Source: Streptomyces sclerotialus (lineage in GTDB: Bacteria; Actinomycetota; Actinomycetes; Streptomycetales; Streptomycetaceae). Taken from it: DNA of 64,000 nucleotides. The stretch covers positions 186,001 through 250,000 of the forward strand of contig JODX01000002.1 of assembly GCA_000719105.1 (NCBI GenBank), given 5' to 3'. Both the position numbers and the translations under genes were made by a program. The notes under the pieces are model-generated. The model saw only the letters and a program-made list of their open reading frames with translations. It was not told the origin of the DNA and made no database searches. The number at the start of each line of letters is the position of its first letter. Position 1 is the first letter of the stretch. Shown here one piece after another: positions 21,858 through 29,959 of the stretch.

Positions 21858-23120
21858 TCAGCTCCGGGAGCGGCGGAGCGGCCACCGGCGGTTCACCACG
21901 AACACCGCGCCCGCCAGCAGCGCCAGCACGCCGGCCGTGACGGCCAGCGCGACGCCGATGCCGCCGGACCCCTTCGTCCCGGCGGCCGCCACGGGCTTGC
22001 TGCCCGTCGACCAGGAGACCTCGGGGGACGCTCCGGCCCCGGGCTGGGCGCTCGCACCGGTGGCGGCGCCCTTCGGCGGCACCAGCTCACCCACCGGCTC
22101 CACCTTGTCCGCGGCCTTGAAGCCCCAGTCGAAGAGGCGGGCGGTCTCCTTGTAGACCTCGTTGTGCTCGTTCTTCTCCGGGTTCATGACGGTCACGAGC
22201 AGCACCCTGCCGTCGCGCTCGGCGACACCGGTGAAGGTGGAGCCCGCGTTGGTGGTGTTGCCGTTCTTCACACCCGCGATGCCTTCGTACGGGTCGACGT
22301 CCGCGTCACCGGTCAGCAGCCGGTTGGTGTTCTGGATCTCGAAGGACCCCCGGGTCTTCTTGCCCTTCTTCTTCACGGTCTCGCCGGGGAACTGCGCCCG
22401 CACGGTCGAGGCGTACTCGCGGAAGTCCTTCTTCTGCAGGCCGGAACGGGCGATGAGGGTCAGGTCGTACGCCGACGACACCTGCCCCTTCGCGTCGTAC
22501 CCGTCCGGGCTGACCACGTTCGTGTCGAGGGCCTGGAGCTCCTCGGCGTGCTCGTTCATGTCCTCGACGGTCTGCTTGACACCGCCGTTCATCGCGGACA
22601 GCACATGTACCGCGTCGTTGCCGGAGCGAAGGAAGACACCGAGCCACAGATCGTGGACCGTATAGGTCTCGTCCTCCTTGACGCCGACCAGGCTGGAGCC
22701 GATGCCGATGCCCGCCAGGTCGGAGGAGGCGACCTTGTGCTCCTCGTCCTTGTTGAACTTCGGCAGCAGCGTGTCCGCGAGCAGCATCTTCAGGGTGCTC
22801 GCCGGAGCCAGCCGCCAGTGCGCGTTGTGCGCGGCGAGGACCTCGCCGGACTCCGCGTCGGCGATGATCCAGGAGCGTGCCGTGATGTCCTTGGGCAGGA
22901 CGGGGGCGCCGCTGCCGAGCTCGACCTGGGTGCCGGGCTCGCCGAGCCGCTCACCGCCGACGGTCGACATCCGCGCCGGGGGCGTGGCGGTCGGGGACGT
23001 ACTCGGTGAGGGCTTGTCGGCGGCCAGGGCCGGGGCGGCGGCCAGCACCGGGGCGGCGGTCAGCGACAGGGACAGCAGAGCGGCGGACGCGACCCGCGAG
23101 GATCGTCTGCCGGTTTTCAT
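21858..23120 (-). CDS. D-alanyl-D-alanine carboxypeptidase (peptidase S11, PBP5 class)
   Basis: 420 aa exported enzyme that trims the terminal D-Ala of peptidoglycan pentapeptides. Signal peptide residues 1-34 (ending APALAA), then SxxK in APASTLKML (S108, K111), SGN at about 166-168, and KNG in GVKNGNTTN (about 284) where many relatives have KTG. A C-terminal membrane helix (about 385-410) plus RRWPLRRSRS tail anchors it. ATG 23120 chosen for the MKTGRR signal n-region; no strong ribosome binding site. Divergent from the SCO4848-type gene. Confidence 0.9.
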   Translation of the reverse strand: MKTGRRSSRVASAALLSLSLTAAPVLAAAPALAADKPSPSTSPTATPPARMSTVGGERLGEPGTQVELGSGAPVLPKDITARSWIIADAESGEVLAAHNAHWRLAPASTLKMLLADTLLPKFNKDEEHKVASSDLAGIGIGSSLVGVKEDETYTVHDLWLGVFLRSGNDAVHVLSAMNGGVKQTVEDMNEHAEELQALDTNVVSPDGYDAKGQVSSAYDLTLIARSGLQKKDFREYASTVRAQFPGETVKKKGKKTRGSFEIQNTNRLLTGDADVDPYEGIAGVKNGNTTNAGSTFTGVAERDGRVLLVTVMNPEKNEHNEVYKETARLFDWGFKAADKVEPVGELVPPKGAATGASAQPGAGASPEVSWSTGSKPVAAAGTKGSGGIGVALAVTAGVLALLAGAVFVVNRRWPLRRSRS

Positions 23121-23304
23121 GGGAGCGGGCACGACCGAGAAAGTACAGGGCCGGGCTGAGGACCTCGCACCGGCCTCCCCACCCGGACTCCGGGGCGCTT
23201 CCGGGGCGGGCGATACTGAACCCATGCTGTGCTCCGCCGGGGAGCGTCCCCCGGAGTCCCGACCGGCTGCGGACGCCCGGCGTGATGAAGAGAGGTCCCG
23301 TTCT

Positions 23305-23547
23305 GTGAAGCTCAGCCGCCCCCTCTCCTGGTTCCTGCTCGCCTTCGGGGTGTGGAGCTGGGTCATTTGGGTCACTTTCGCCAAGAATCTCTGGAAGGAC
23401 GGCAGCGGGCTCGCGTTCGACGACGCGGGCGATCCGACGGCGTACTTCTGGGTGCATCTGACCCTCGCCGTCGTGTCCTTTGTATTGGGGACAGCCATCG
23501 GGGTCATCGGGTTGCGCGGGCTCCGCGCATTGCGTCGAACGAGCTAG
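23305..23547 (+). CDS. SCO4848-family small membrane protein
   Basis: 80 aa with two membrane helices (LSWFLLAFGVWSWVIWVTF and WVHLTLAVVSFVLGTAIGVIGL) and an RRT tail. I recognise it as the small family named after SCO4848; function unknown. GTG 23305 with GAGAGG about ten bases upstream. It ends 15 bp before the metallophosphoesterase and is probably co-transcribed. Confidence 0.85.
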   Translation: MKLSRPLSWFLLAFGVWSWVIWVTFAKNLWKDGSGLAFDDAGDPTAYFWVHLTLAVVSFVLGTAIGVIGLRGLRALRRTS

Positions 23548-23562
23548 CGGGAGTCAGACCTG

Positions 23563-24873
23563 ATGTTGATCGTCTTCATACTCGCGGCCCTGGTCGTCGC
23601 GGCCGCGTTCGGGTTCCTGCACTGGTACGCGTGGCGCCGTCTGGTGCGCGACACGACCCGGGGCCCGGGACTCGCCCGCCGTGTGGGCACCGCCGTGTTC
23701 ATCGCCGGGCCCGTGCTGATGGTCGCGGCGTTCGCGGCCTCCAGGTCCGGCGCCCCGTTCTGGCTCAAGCAGGTGCTGGGCTGGCCGGGTTACATGTGGC
23801 TGGCGTTCGCGCTGTACCTGCTGCTGGCGCTGCTCGTCGGCGAGGTCGTACGGCCGCTCCTGCTCCGGCTGGTGGCCCGGCGCGCACCGGAACCGGTGCC
23901 GGCCGAGGCCCCGGAGGCCGAGCGGGTCCCGGCCCGATCCGCGACCGCAGAGGCAGCCACCGGGCAGGCGGCAACCGCGGTCGGAACGGACCGGGAGGGA
24001 AGCGAGAAGGCAGTGCCCCCGGAGTCCGCCCCGGCCGCGCCGATCGCCCCTTCCCGCCGTCTCTTCGTCTCCCGGGTCGTCGGTGGGGCCGTGGCCGCCA
24101 CCGCGCTGGGAACCGTCGGCTACGGGACGTACGGCGTCGTCAGCGGCCCCAAGGTGAAGCGGGTGACCGTGCCGCTGGCCAAACTGCCGCGCGCCGCCCA
24201 CGGGTTCAGGATCGCGGTGGTCAGCGACATCCACCTCGGCCCCCTGCTGGGCCGGGGCTTCGCGCAGAAGGTCGTCGACACCGTCAACTCCACCCAGGCC
24301 GACCTCATCGCGGTGGTCGGCGACCTGGTGGACGGCACCGTCGCGGAGCTCGGTCCGGCGGCGGCCCCGCTCGCCCAGCTGAAGGCCCGGCACGGCGCGT
24401 ACTTCGTCACCGGCAACCACGAGTACTTCTCCGGCGCCGAGCAGTGGGTCGACGAGGTCCGGCGGCTGGGGCTGCGCCCCCTGGAGAACGCCCGCACCGA
24501 GCTGCCCCTCTTCGACCTCGCGGGCGTCAACGACGTGGCGGGCGAGGACGAGGGACAGGGCCCCGACTACGCGAAGGCGCTCGGCGACCGGGACACCTCG
24601 CGGGCCGTCGTCCTCCTCGCCCACCAGCCGGTCCAGATCCACGACGCCGTCGAGCACGGCGTCGACCTCCAGCTCTCCGGCCACACCCACGGCGGCCAGA
24701 TGTGGCCCATGAACTACATCGCCGACCAGGCCAACCCCACCCTGGCGGGCCTCGAGAGCTACGGTGACACCCAGCTGTACGTCTCCCGTGGCGCGGGCGC
24801 CTGGGGACCCCCGGTCCGGGTGGGCGCCCCGTCCGACATCACGGTGGTGGAACTGGCGTCGAAGCGGGCCTAG
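23563..24873 (+). CDS. membrane-anchored metallophosphoesterase (calcineurin-like)
   Basis: 436 aa. Three or four N-terminal membrane helices (residues 1-110), a Pro/Glu-rich linker, a TAT-like SRRLFVSRVVGG helix, then the phosphoesterase domain with metal ligands in VVSDIHLGP (about 219), GDLVDG (about 253), GNHEYF (about 284), LAHQP and SGHTHGGQ (about 371). Known relatives act on phospholipid or nucleotide substrates (YaeI/Icc-like); the substrate here is not known. Confidence 0.88.
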   Translation: MLIVFILAALVVAAAFGFLHWYAWRRLVRDTTRGPGLARRVGTAVFIAGPVLMVAAFAASRSGAPFWLKQVLGWPGYMWLAFALYLLLALLVGEVVRPLLLRLVARRAPEPVPAEAPEAERVPARSATAEAATGQAATAVGTDREGSEKAVPPESAPAAPIAPSRRLFVSRVVGGAVAATALGTVGYGTYGVVSGPKVKRVTVPLAKLPRAAHGFRIAVVSDIHLGPLLGRGFAQKVVDTVNSTQADLIAVVGDLVDGTVAELGPAAAPLAQLKARHGAYFVTGNHEYFSGAEQWVDEVRRLGLRPLENARTELPLFDLAGVNDVAGEDEGQGPDYAKALGDRDTSRAVVLLAHQPVQIHDAVEHGVDLQLSGHTHGGQMWPMNYIADQANPTLAGLESYGDTQLYVSRGAGAWGPPVRVGAPSDITVVELASKRA

Positions 24874-25041
24874 TTCCCGGCGCCCGGCCCCGGCCCCGGC
24901 GCCCCGTTCGCTGCCCGCTGGCAATTCCCACCGGCATGTGACGTTCGCAAGTGCGTATTCCGGCAGCGCCGCCGGGCCCTCGGCCCGGCGGCGCACGGCT
25001 GTCGCGCGCCTTCTCGGACGGTGGCCGGCCGCCTTCCGGAA

Positions 25042-25221
25042 ATGATGTGCGCGGAGGAAGCTGGAAGGCGTACGGCGCCGCCCGGACCGTCGGCCCCCCG
25101 GCCTCCGGAATTCACGGCCGACCCCGGCCGGCACCGCGGAATTACGGAGTCCGAATACGACTACGAGGAGGTCGACCGCCTGATTCAGGACAGTCGGCGG
25201 GGCGCCGGACGCACCCGCTAA
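25042..25221 (+). CDS. possible small hypothetical protein
   Basis: 59 aa from ATG 25042 (or 25045). The C-terminal half (GITESEYDYEEVDRLIQDSRRGAGRTR) looks like genuine protein, with an acidic helix; the N-terminal half is Pro/Arg-rich. No strong ribosome binding site. It may be a real small gene in the gap between the phosphoesterase and the ATPase, but the evidence is only composition. Confidence 0.4.
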   Translation: MMCAEEAGRRTAPPGPSAPRPPEFTADPGRHRGITESEYDYEEVDRLIQDSRRGAGRTR

Positions 25222-25449
25222 GCGTCCGGCCGCCGCGCCTTTCGGCGGGCCGCGGCCCGGGACGTGCCTCTCGTCCCGCTCTGGCCGGTAAATGAGCGTG
25301 TACCGACGTCCGTGGCAGTCCCAGGGGATATGCCGTGAGGGCTTGTCGGCTGACGTGATCTCGCGGGCTTGACATTCGCGAAAGTGACACCGCGCCCGCC
25401 CCGCGCGCAGCACCATGTGTTGGAGGTGTGTGCGGGGTGAGGAGCAAAT

Positions 25450-25851
25450 GTGTTGAGGCGCAACTCCTTTCGGCTTCCCAGGCATCCGGCATCCGTCGGA
25501 CTTGCCCGGCGCCAGGTGCGGGATCATCTCGCCGAATGGGGACTATGCAGGAATGACCAGGCGTTGGAGGACACCGTCCTCCTCGTCTCCGAGCTGGCGA
25601 CCAACGTCGTTCGCCACGGGCCCCTGCTCGAGCGGGAGTTCGAGATAGCGGTGACCGCCCTTGCCGACGGCTCCTGCTTCATCGAGGTGTCCGACGAGGG
25701 CACGACGGAGCCCCGGGTGCGGGAGGCCGGCGAGTGGGAGGAGACGGGGCGCGGACTGCGCCTGGTGGAGAACATCGCGGCGGCCTGGGGGGTGTGGAGC
25801 CGGGGCCGGCACGGGAAGACGGTGTGGGCGCTGGTGGGGTCGGTGCCGTGA
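25450..25851 (+). CDS. ATP-binding protein of the RsbW/HATPase_c_2 type
   Basis: 133 aa, GTG 25450 behind GGTGAGGAG. GHKL motifs: VSELATNVVRHG (N box, about 40-51), VSDEGTTEPRV (G1, about 79-89) and [16 protein letters not shown] (G2, about 97-112). Such single-domain kinases-like proteins act as anti-sigma or anti-anti-sigma partners, and Streptomyces has dozens. GTG-proximal region is intact, unlike the second copy near 37.4 kb. AT-richer upstream sequence (25365-25390) may carry a promoter. Confidence 0.88.
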   Translation: MLRRNSFRLPRHPASVGLARRQVRDHLAEWGLCRNDQALEDTVLLVSELATNVVRHGPLLEREFEIAVTALADGSCFIEVSDEGTTEPRVREAGEWEETGRGLRLVENIAAAWGVWSRGRHGKTVWALVGSVP

Positions 25852-25877
25852 GGGTGCCGTAGGACGGCCCGTCGCCG

Positions 25878-26489
25878 TCAGCCGGACGCCTGCTGCCCCG
25901 CCTTGAGGATCCCGTCGACATCGAGGGTGACATCGGCGCCGACGGCGCGGGGCAGGGTGACGGTCTCGCCGGGGGAGTGCGGGCGATGGTTCTCGTAGTC
26001 GTCCCCGGCGGGGTCGGTCAGGACGTGCAGGCGCTGGTGCCTGCGGTCGACGATCACATAGACCGGGATCTTGGCGGCGGCGTAGGCCTTCACCTTGTTG
26101 CGGAGGTCCGTCCGGTAGTTGCTGGACGTGACCTCCAGGACCAGGCGGAAGCAGACGGGGTCGTAGCAGTTGTTCTCGACGTGGTGGTCCCGGTAGTCGG
26201 CGTCGACCAGGGAGAGGTCGGGGATCGCATAGTCCTCGGTGCCGGTGGGCAGCCAGAGGCCGATGCCCTGGACCACCTTCGACTCCGTACCGTGGAGCCC
26301 GGCGGCCAGAAAGGGCACCATGAGTTCGGTCAGGGCTACGGCGTGCGGGCCGTCCGGTGGCGGGGCCACGAGGATCTGGCCTCCGATGATCTCGACGCGG
26401 TAGCCCGGGGCGAGGCTGTCCCACAGCCGGTTCGCCTCCGCGATCAGCGGACGGTCACCATGGGGTCGCTCGACGGATGCAGCGGACAT
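25878..26489 (-). CDS. Uma2 family (DUF820) restriction-endonuclease-fold protein
   Basis: 203 aa. Core PD-(D/E)XK features: PDLSLVD (Asp, about 110), the VLEV Glu (about 136) and downstream NKVKAYAAAKIPVYVIVDRRHQRLHVL. Such proteins are widespread in cyanobacteria and Streptomyces with unknown role. ATG 26489 sits after GGAGGCACGTG. A decayed relative lies at about 34.8-35.1 kb with very similar C-terminal sequence. Confidence 0.88.
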   Translation of the reverse strand: MSAASVERPHGDRPLIAEANRLWDSLAPGYRVEIIGGQILVAPPPDGPHAVALTELMVPFLAAGLHGTESKVVQGIGLWLPTGTEDYAIPDLSLVDADYRDHHVENNCYDPVCFRLVLEVTSSNYRTDLRNKVKAYAAAKIPVYVIVDRRHQRLHVLTDPAGDDYENHRPHSPGETVTLPRAVGADVTLDVDGILKAGQQASG

Positions 26490-26579
26490 CACGTGCCTCC
26501 TGGGGCTGGTTGTCGAGAGCATCATCGTAGGCAGGTGAGGAGTCGAACGTCCCGTTCCACCACGTTCACCCGATAGTGA

Positions 26580-27350
26580 TCACTCGGCCCGCTTCTCGCC
26601 CCCCGGATCCGGCAGCGCCTTCGTCATCCCCGGCAGGAAGTCCGTGAACAGCTCGTGCACCTCGCGCACCAGCGGCCGCAGGACCCGGAAGCGGGCCAGG
26701 GCGACGCCCCGCGCGGTGAGCCGGGCGCCGCGCTCCGCGAGCCGGTAGCTGCGTGTGCGTCCCTCGGTCCGGTCGAAGATCCAGTACAGGACGAGCCCCA
26801 TCTGGGAGAGCCACATCAGCTCGGGCAGCACGTCCCGCAGATCCTCCGGGACCTTGGTCTTCGTGCCCGAGAGCACCTCCCGGTGGACGCTGATGGCCTC
26901 CACGCGCGCGTGCTCCGACTCCGGGGAGAAGGGACTGAGCGGGCTGTCCGGGTCGGCGGCGTTCTTGAAGAACTGCACCGCGAACTCGTGGTACGGCGTG
27001 GCGATGTCCAGCCACGCCCGCAGCACGCCCGCGAGCCGTGCCTCCAGGTCGGTCTCCCGGTCCAGGACCTCCCGGACCGCTACCTGGTGCTCGGCGGCGA
27101 TCCGGTCGTAGAAGCCCTGGATCAGGTGCTCCTTGCCGGCGAAGTAGTAGTACGCGTTGCCGACGGAGACCCCGGCCTCCTGGGCGATGGCCCGCATGGT
27201 CGTCCGGTCGTAGCCCCGCTCCTGGAACAGCCGCATGGCCGTCTCCAGGATGAGCGCGCGGGTCTGCTCCGACTTGGCGGACCTGGCGGGCGTACCGCTG
27301 TCGCCGGAGCTCGTACGGCCGTCTTCGGGACTGTCGTTCTTGGCGGGCAC
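26580..27350 (-). CDS. TetR family transcriptional regulator
   Basis: 256 aa. HTH at about residues 25-72 (TRALILETAMRLFQERGYDRTTMRAIAQEAGVSVGNAYYYFAGKEHLIQGFYDR). The ligand domain ends in a conserved FLPGMTKALP. GTG 27350 chosen; the N-terminal 25 residues are Ser/Asp-rich. It lies ten bp after the DCC gene in the same direction, so it is the last gene of the operon and likely binds the two TTGAAC palindromes at its head. Confidence 0.9.
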   Translation of the reverse strand: MPAKNDSPEDGRTSSGDSGTPARSAKSEQTRALILETAMRLFQERGYDRTTMRAIAQEAGVSVGNAYYYFAGKEHLIQGFYDRIAAEHQVAVREVLDRETDLEARLAGVLRAWLDIATPYHEFAVQFFKNAADPDSPLSPFSPESEHARVEAISVHREVLSGTKTKVPEDLRDVLPELMWLSQMGLVLYWIFDRTEGRTRSYRLAERGARLTARGVALARFRVLRPLVREVHELFTDFLPGMTKALPDPGGEKRAE

Positions 27351-27360
27351 GGATGAGAGC

Positions 27361-27876
27361 CTAACCAGTGGGACAGGTACCGCTGTCGCAGGAGGGCGGG
27401 TTGTACGTCCAGCCGTACTGCGGGTCGTACGCCCACCCGTCACCGGTCCGGTAGGACCGCCCGCCCCAGCCGGCCTGCCACTGGGTCCCCCGCCACTTGG
27501 CCGCGGCGAGCACGGCGCCCCTGGCGACCCGGGCTCCGGCCGGAGTGCTCAGCCGGTGGGCGAGCGGCCGGTGCTCGCGCAGCGCCCACAGACAGACGAT
27601 CCAGGCGGCCGAGGAGCGGTACACCTGCCCCGCGTCGCCCACGACGGTGATCTCGTCCAGGGTGGCCCGGTGGTCCAGGGACGGGAACCGCCGCCGGGCC
27701 TCCTCCGACCCCGCCGCCACGAACTCCAGGGGCACCAGTTGCCGCTGCCGCGCCAGCCACTCCCGCAGGAACCGGCAGAGTGAGCACTCGTCGTCGTACA
27801 GCACGGTGAGCCCGCGCACCGGGACGCGGGCGGCGTCCCGGTCGCGTACGGCCGTGGTGGCCATCGGTGCGGTCAC
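27361..27876 (-). CDS. DCC/DUF393 thiol-disulfide oxidoreductase-like protein
   Basis: 171 aa. The family mark is VLYDDECSLCRFL (CxxC, about residues 26-38), named for DxxCxxC. WRGTQWQAGWGGRSY and a tail with CDSGTC add two cysteines. Thioredoxin-like fold; probably a membrane-near redox protein. GTG 27876 overlaps the upstream membrane gene by four bases (GTGA), so the two act together. Confidence 0.85.
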   Translation of the reverse strand: MTAPMATTAVRDRDAARVPVRGLTVLYDDECSLCRFLREWLARQRQLVPLEFVAAGSEEARRRFPSLDHRATLDEITVVGDAGQVYRSSAAWIVCLWALREHRPLAHRLSTPAGARVARGAVLAAAKWRGTQWQAGWGGRSYRTGDGWAYDPQYGWTYNPPSCDSGTCPTG

Positions 27877-28280
27877 GCCCCGGCCGCGGGGGCGGCCCAG
27901 CCCTGCGGCGGTACGGGCGGAAGCTGCTCCCGCTCCATGATTCCGCGCCGCCGGATCCTGTTCAGCACGAAGACGTTGCCGAGGTGCAGCGCGCCCAGCA
28001 CGAGCAGGACGACGCCGAGCTTGGTGGACACGGCCTCGAACACCCCGCGCGCGTCGGCGATGGCCTCGTCCTGGTTCAGATACAGCGCCACGAACCCGAG
28101 ATTGACGAGATAGAAGCCGACCACGAGCAGGTGGTTGACCGCGTCGGCGAGCTTCTCGTTCCCGTGCAGCACATCCCCGAGGAAGATCCGCCCGTTGCGG
28201 CTCAGCGTGCGTGCGACCCACACCGTCAGCCCCACGCTGACCAGCAGATAGATGACGTACGCGACGACCGTGAGGTCCAT
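27873..28280 (-). CDS. small multi-helix membrane protein
   Basis: 135 aa, ATG 28280. Three predicted helices: VVAYVIYLLVSVGLTVWVA, HLLVVGFYLVNLGFVALYL and LGVVLLVLGALHLGNVFVL. Tail is Pro-rich. First gene of the membrane-DCC-TetR operon; together with the DCC protein it may form a redox module. No family function known to me. Confidence 0.8.
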   Translation of the reverse strand: MDLTVVAYVIYLLVSVGLTVWVARTLSRNGRIFLGDVLHGNEKLADAVNHLLVVGFYLVNLGFVALYLNQDEAIADARGVFEAVSTKLGVVLLVLGALHLGNVFVLNRIRRRGIMEREQLPPVPPQGWAAPAAGA

Positions 28281-28609
28281 GGCCCCACCCTTCTTGAACA
28301 CGTTCAAAACGCTGTCGAGGGGAACCGTACTCCTGTTTTTGAACGCGTTCAAGGCGGGGTGCGGCCCGCTCGGCGAAGGTGGGGCGGGGAGCGGGGCGGG
28401 GCGGGGAGGGGCCGGCTGTGCGGGGAGGCTGCCGGCCTCGGCGCCGCCCGGGCCGCGCACCCCGGCTCCCTTTTCTCCTACAAACCGACCCGTGCCGTTC
28501 ATACAGCAATACCGTCGGCTGAGCATGACACCCGGATGAGATAATCATCCACGAAGTCGTTCACCCATTTGCCGCGCATCCGGGGGAGTGGGGCGACGTT
28601 AATTCAGAT
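28281..28609. promoter_or_regulatory. 329 bp control region with two TTGAAC-N2-GTTCAA operators
   Basis: Operators at 28294-28307 (TTGAACACGTTCAA) and 28339-28352 (TTGAACGCGTTCAA), centres 45 bp apart, precede the membrane-DCC-TetR operon. They are the obvious targets of its TetR protein. GC-rich spacer follows; towards the right the DNA becomes AT-richer with a GGATGA-N5-TCATCC palindrome (28534-28550) before the small plus-strand gene. Confidence 0.7.
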
Positions 28610-28900
28610 ATGACCAAGGAAAATGGGGAAGGGTTTTCCGGCCTGCTTCCGGGACAGGAGCGCGGGAGCACCCCTGTGGGGCGTCCGGTCACACTTGGGC
28701 CCTACACCTACACTCCCGGCCGGGAACACTGCTCATCGCCTACCAATGGGACTCTCACCAGGTGCGGGCTGCCCGTGACCCTACAGGTGACCGAGCCCGT
28801 GCTGCAGCGCTTTTTGGGCGTCATGACCGAGCTGGAGACCAATCTCGCCCGGCGGTGGATCGTGCCGCAGAGCACTTTGAATCATACCCAAGCGAAGTAA
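28610..28900 (+). CDS. small hypothetical protein
   Basis: 96 aa, ATG 28610. Lower GC than neighbours. Contains CGLPVTLQVTEPVLQRFLGVMTELETNLARRW, plausible as an amphipathic helix, and two cysteines. No signal or membrane segment. It ends 12 bp before the DUF2637 gene in the same direction, so a two-gene operon is likely. No family recognised. Confidence 0.65.
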   Translation: MTKENGEGFSGLLPGQERGSTPVGRPVTLGPYTYTPGREHCSSPTNGTLTRCGLPVTLQVTEPVLQRFLGVMTELETNLARRWIVPQSTLNHTQAK

Positions 28901-28912
28901 TCAGACTTCGGT

Positions 28913-29923
28913 ATGCACCAGGAACAGGGCTCCTATTATCCGCCCTATTACGAGGGGTCGTACAACGAGGCAGGCACCGGCCGGCACCGAGCTCCGGCCG
29001 AGACCTTCTCGGAAACTCTGATCCCGCCGCCGTCCGGTTGGGACCCGGCTGAAGAGCTGGCGTTCATGCTCCAGGAATCGATGGAGCAACAGGTCCCGGG
29101 GTACCACGAGACCCAGGCCCACACCCAGACTCATACCCCGTCCGAGTTCGACATCGAGACCGATGACTCGGTCATCTCCCCGGCTCCGGGCACCCCGCTG
29201 GGGAACGTGCAGGAGATCACGGCGAAGCTGCCGCCGCTGCGGAGGTCCCCCCGGAAGCACAAGCTCCGCAAGGACCTGGGCTTCCTGCGGGTCGCCAGCC
29301 TTCTCATCGCCGCCCTGGCCGCCGTCATCGCCTCCTCCGTGAGCCTCTTCGGCGGGATGGCGGCCTACGAACCGCTGCGCCTCGCGGCCGTGTCGCGCAC
29401 CGAGGGCGGCATCGTGTCCTGGTGGCCCCTGCTGGTCTACGGGCCGTGGCTGGTGGCGTCGCTGTCCGTGCTGCGGGCCGCGCTGCACCGCCGCCGCGCG
29501 GTCCACTCCTGGGGGGTGGTCCTCCTCTTCTCGTCCATCGCGATGCTGCTGTGCATCGTCCAGGCGCCCAAGACGGTCAGCGACACGGCGGCGGCGGCGC
29601 TGCCGGCGCTGGCGTCCCTGGTCTGCTTCCAGCAGATCGTCCGCCAGATCACGCTCACCCGCCCGCCCCAGCGGACCTCGGCCCGTCACCGTATGCGGCC
29701 CGCACCCGCGCAGGCCCCGTCCGGTGACGAGACCCCCGACGCATCCAAGAAGGAAGCTCCCCCGGCCGCCACCAGCCGGCGTCCCCGTACGGACGGCGCA
29801 CGGCGGCCCGACGCTCCCGCACCCGGTGCCGCCACCACGCGCAGGGTCACGGCCCCCTCGGTCAACCGGCCCGCACCGGACACGCAGGTCTTCCGGCGGC
29901 CGGTCCGCGGAGGAGGCGGCTGA
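28913..29923 (+). CDS. DUF2637 domain membrane protein
   Basis: 336 aa. A 110-residue Tyr/Pro/Gln-rich cytoplasmic head, then four helices (about 127-245: LLIAALAAVIASSVSLFGG, WWPLLVYGPWLVASLSVL, SWGVVLLFSSIAMLLCIV, AAALPALASLVCF) with the DUF2637 order GGMAAYEPLR and YGPWLVASLSVLRAA, then a Pro/Arg/Ala-rich tail. DUF2637 also occurs in plasmid-transfer (Spd-like) loci, but nothing else here is conjugative. Convergent with the VWA gene. Confidence 0.8.
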   Translation: MHQEQGSYYPPYYEGSYNEAGTGRHRAPAETFSETLIPPPSGWDPAEELAFMLQESMEQQVPGYHETQAHTQTHTPSEFDIETDDSVISPAPGTPLGNVQEITAKLPPLRRSPRKHKLRKDLGFLRVASLLIAALAAVIASSVSLFGGMAAYEPLRLAAVSRTEGGIVSWWPLLVYGPWLVASLSVLRAALHRRRAVHSWGVVLLFSSIAMLLCIVQAPKTVSDTAAAALPALASLVCFQQIVRQITLTRPPQRTSARHRMRPAPAQAPSGDETPDASKKEAPPAATSRRPRTDGARRPDAPAPGAATTRRVTAPSVNRPAPDTQVFRRPVRGGGG

Positions 29924-29959
29924 GGCACCGGCCGGCCGCCGTCCGCCGGCCGGGCGGGG

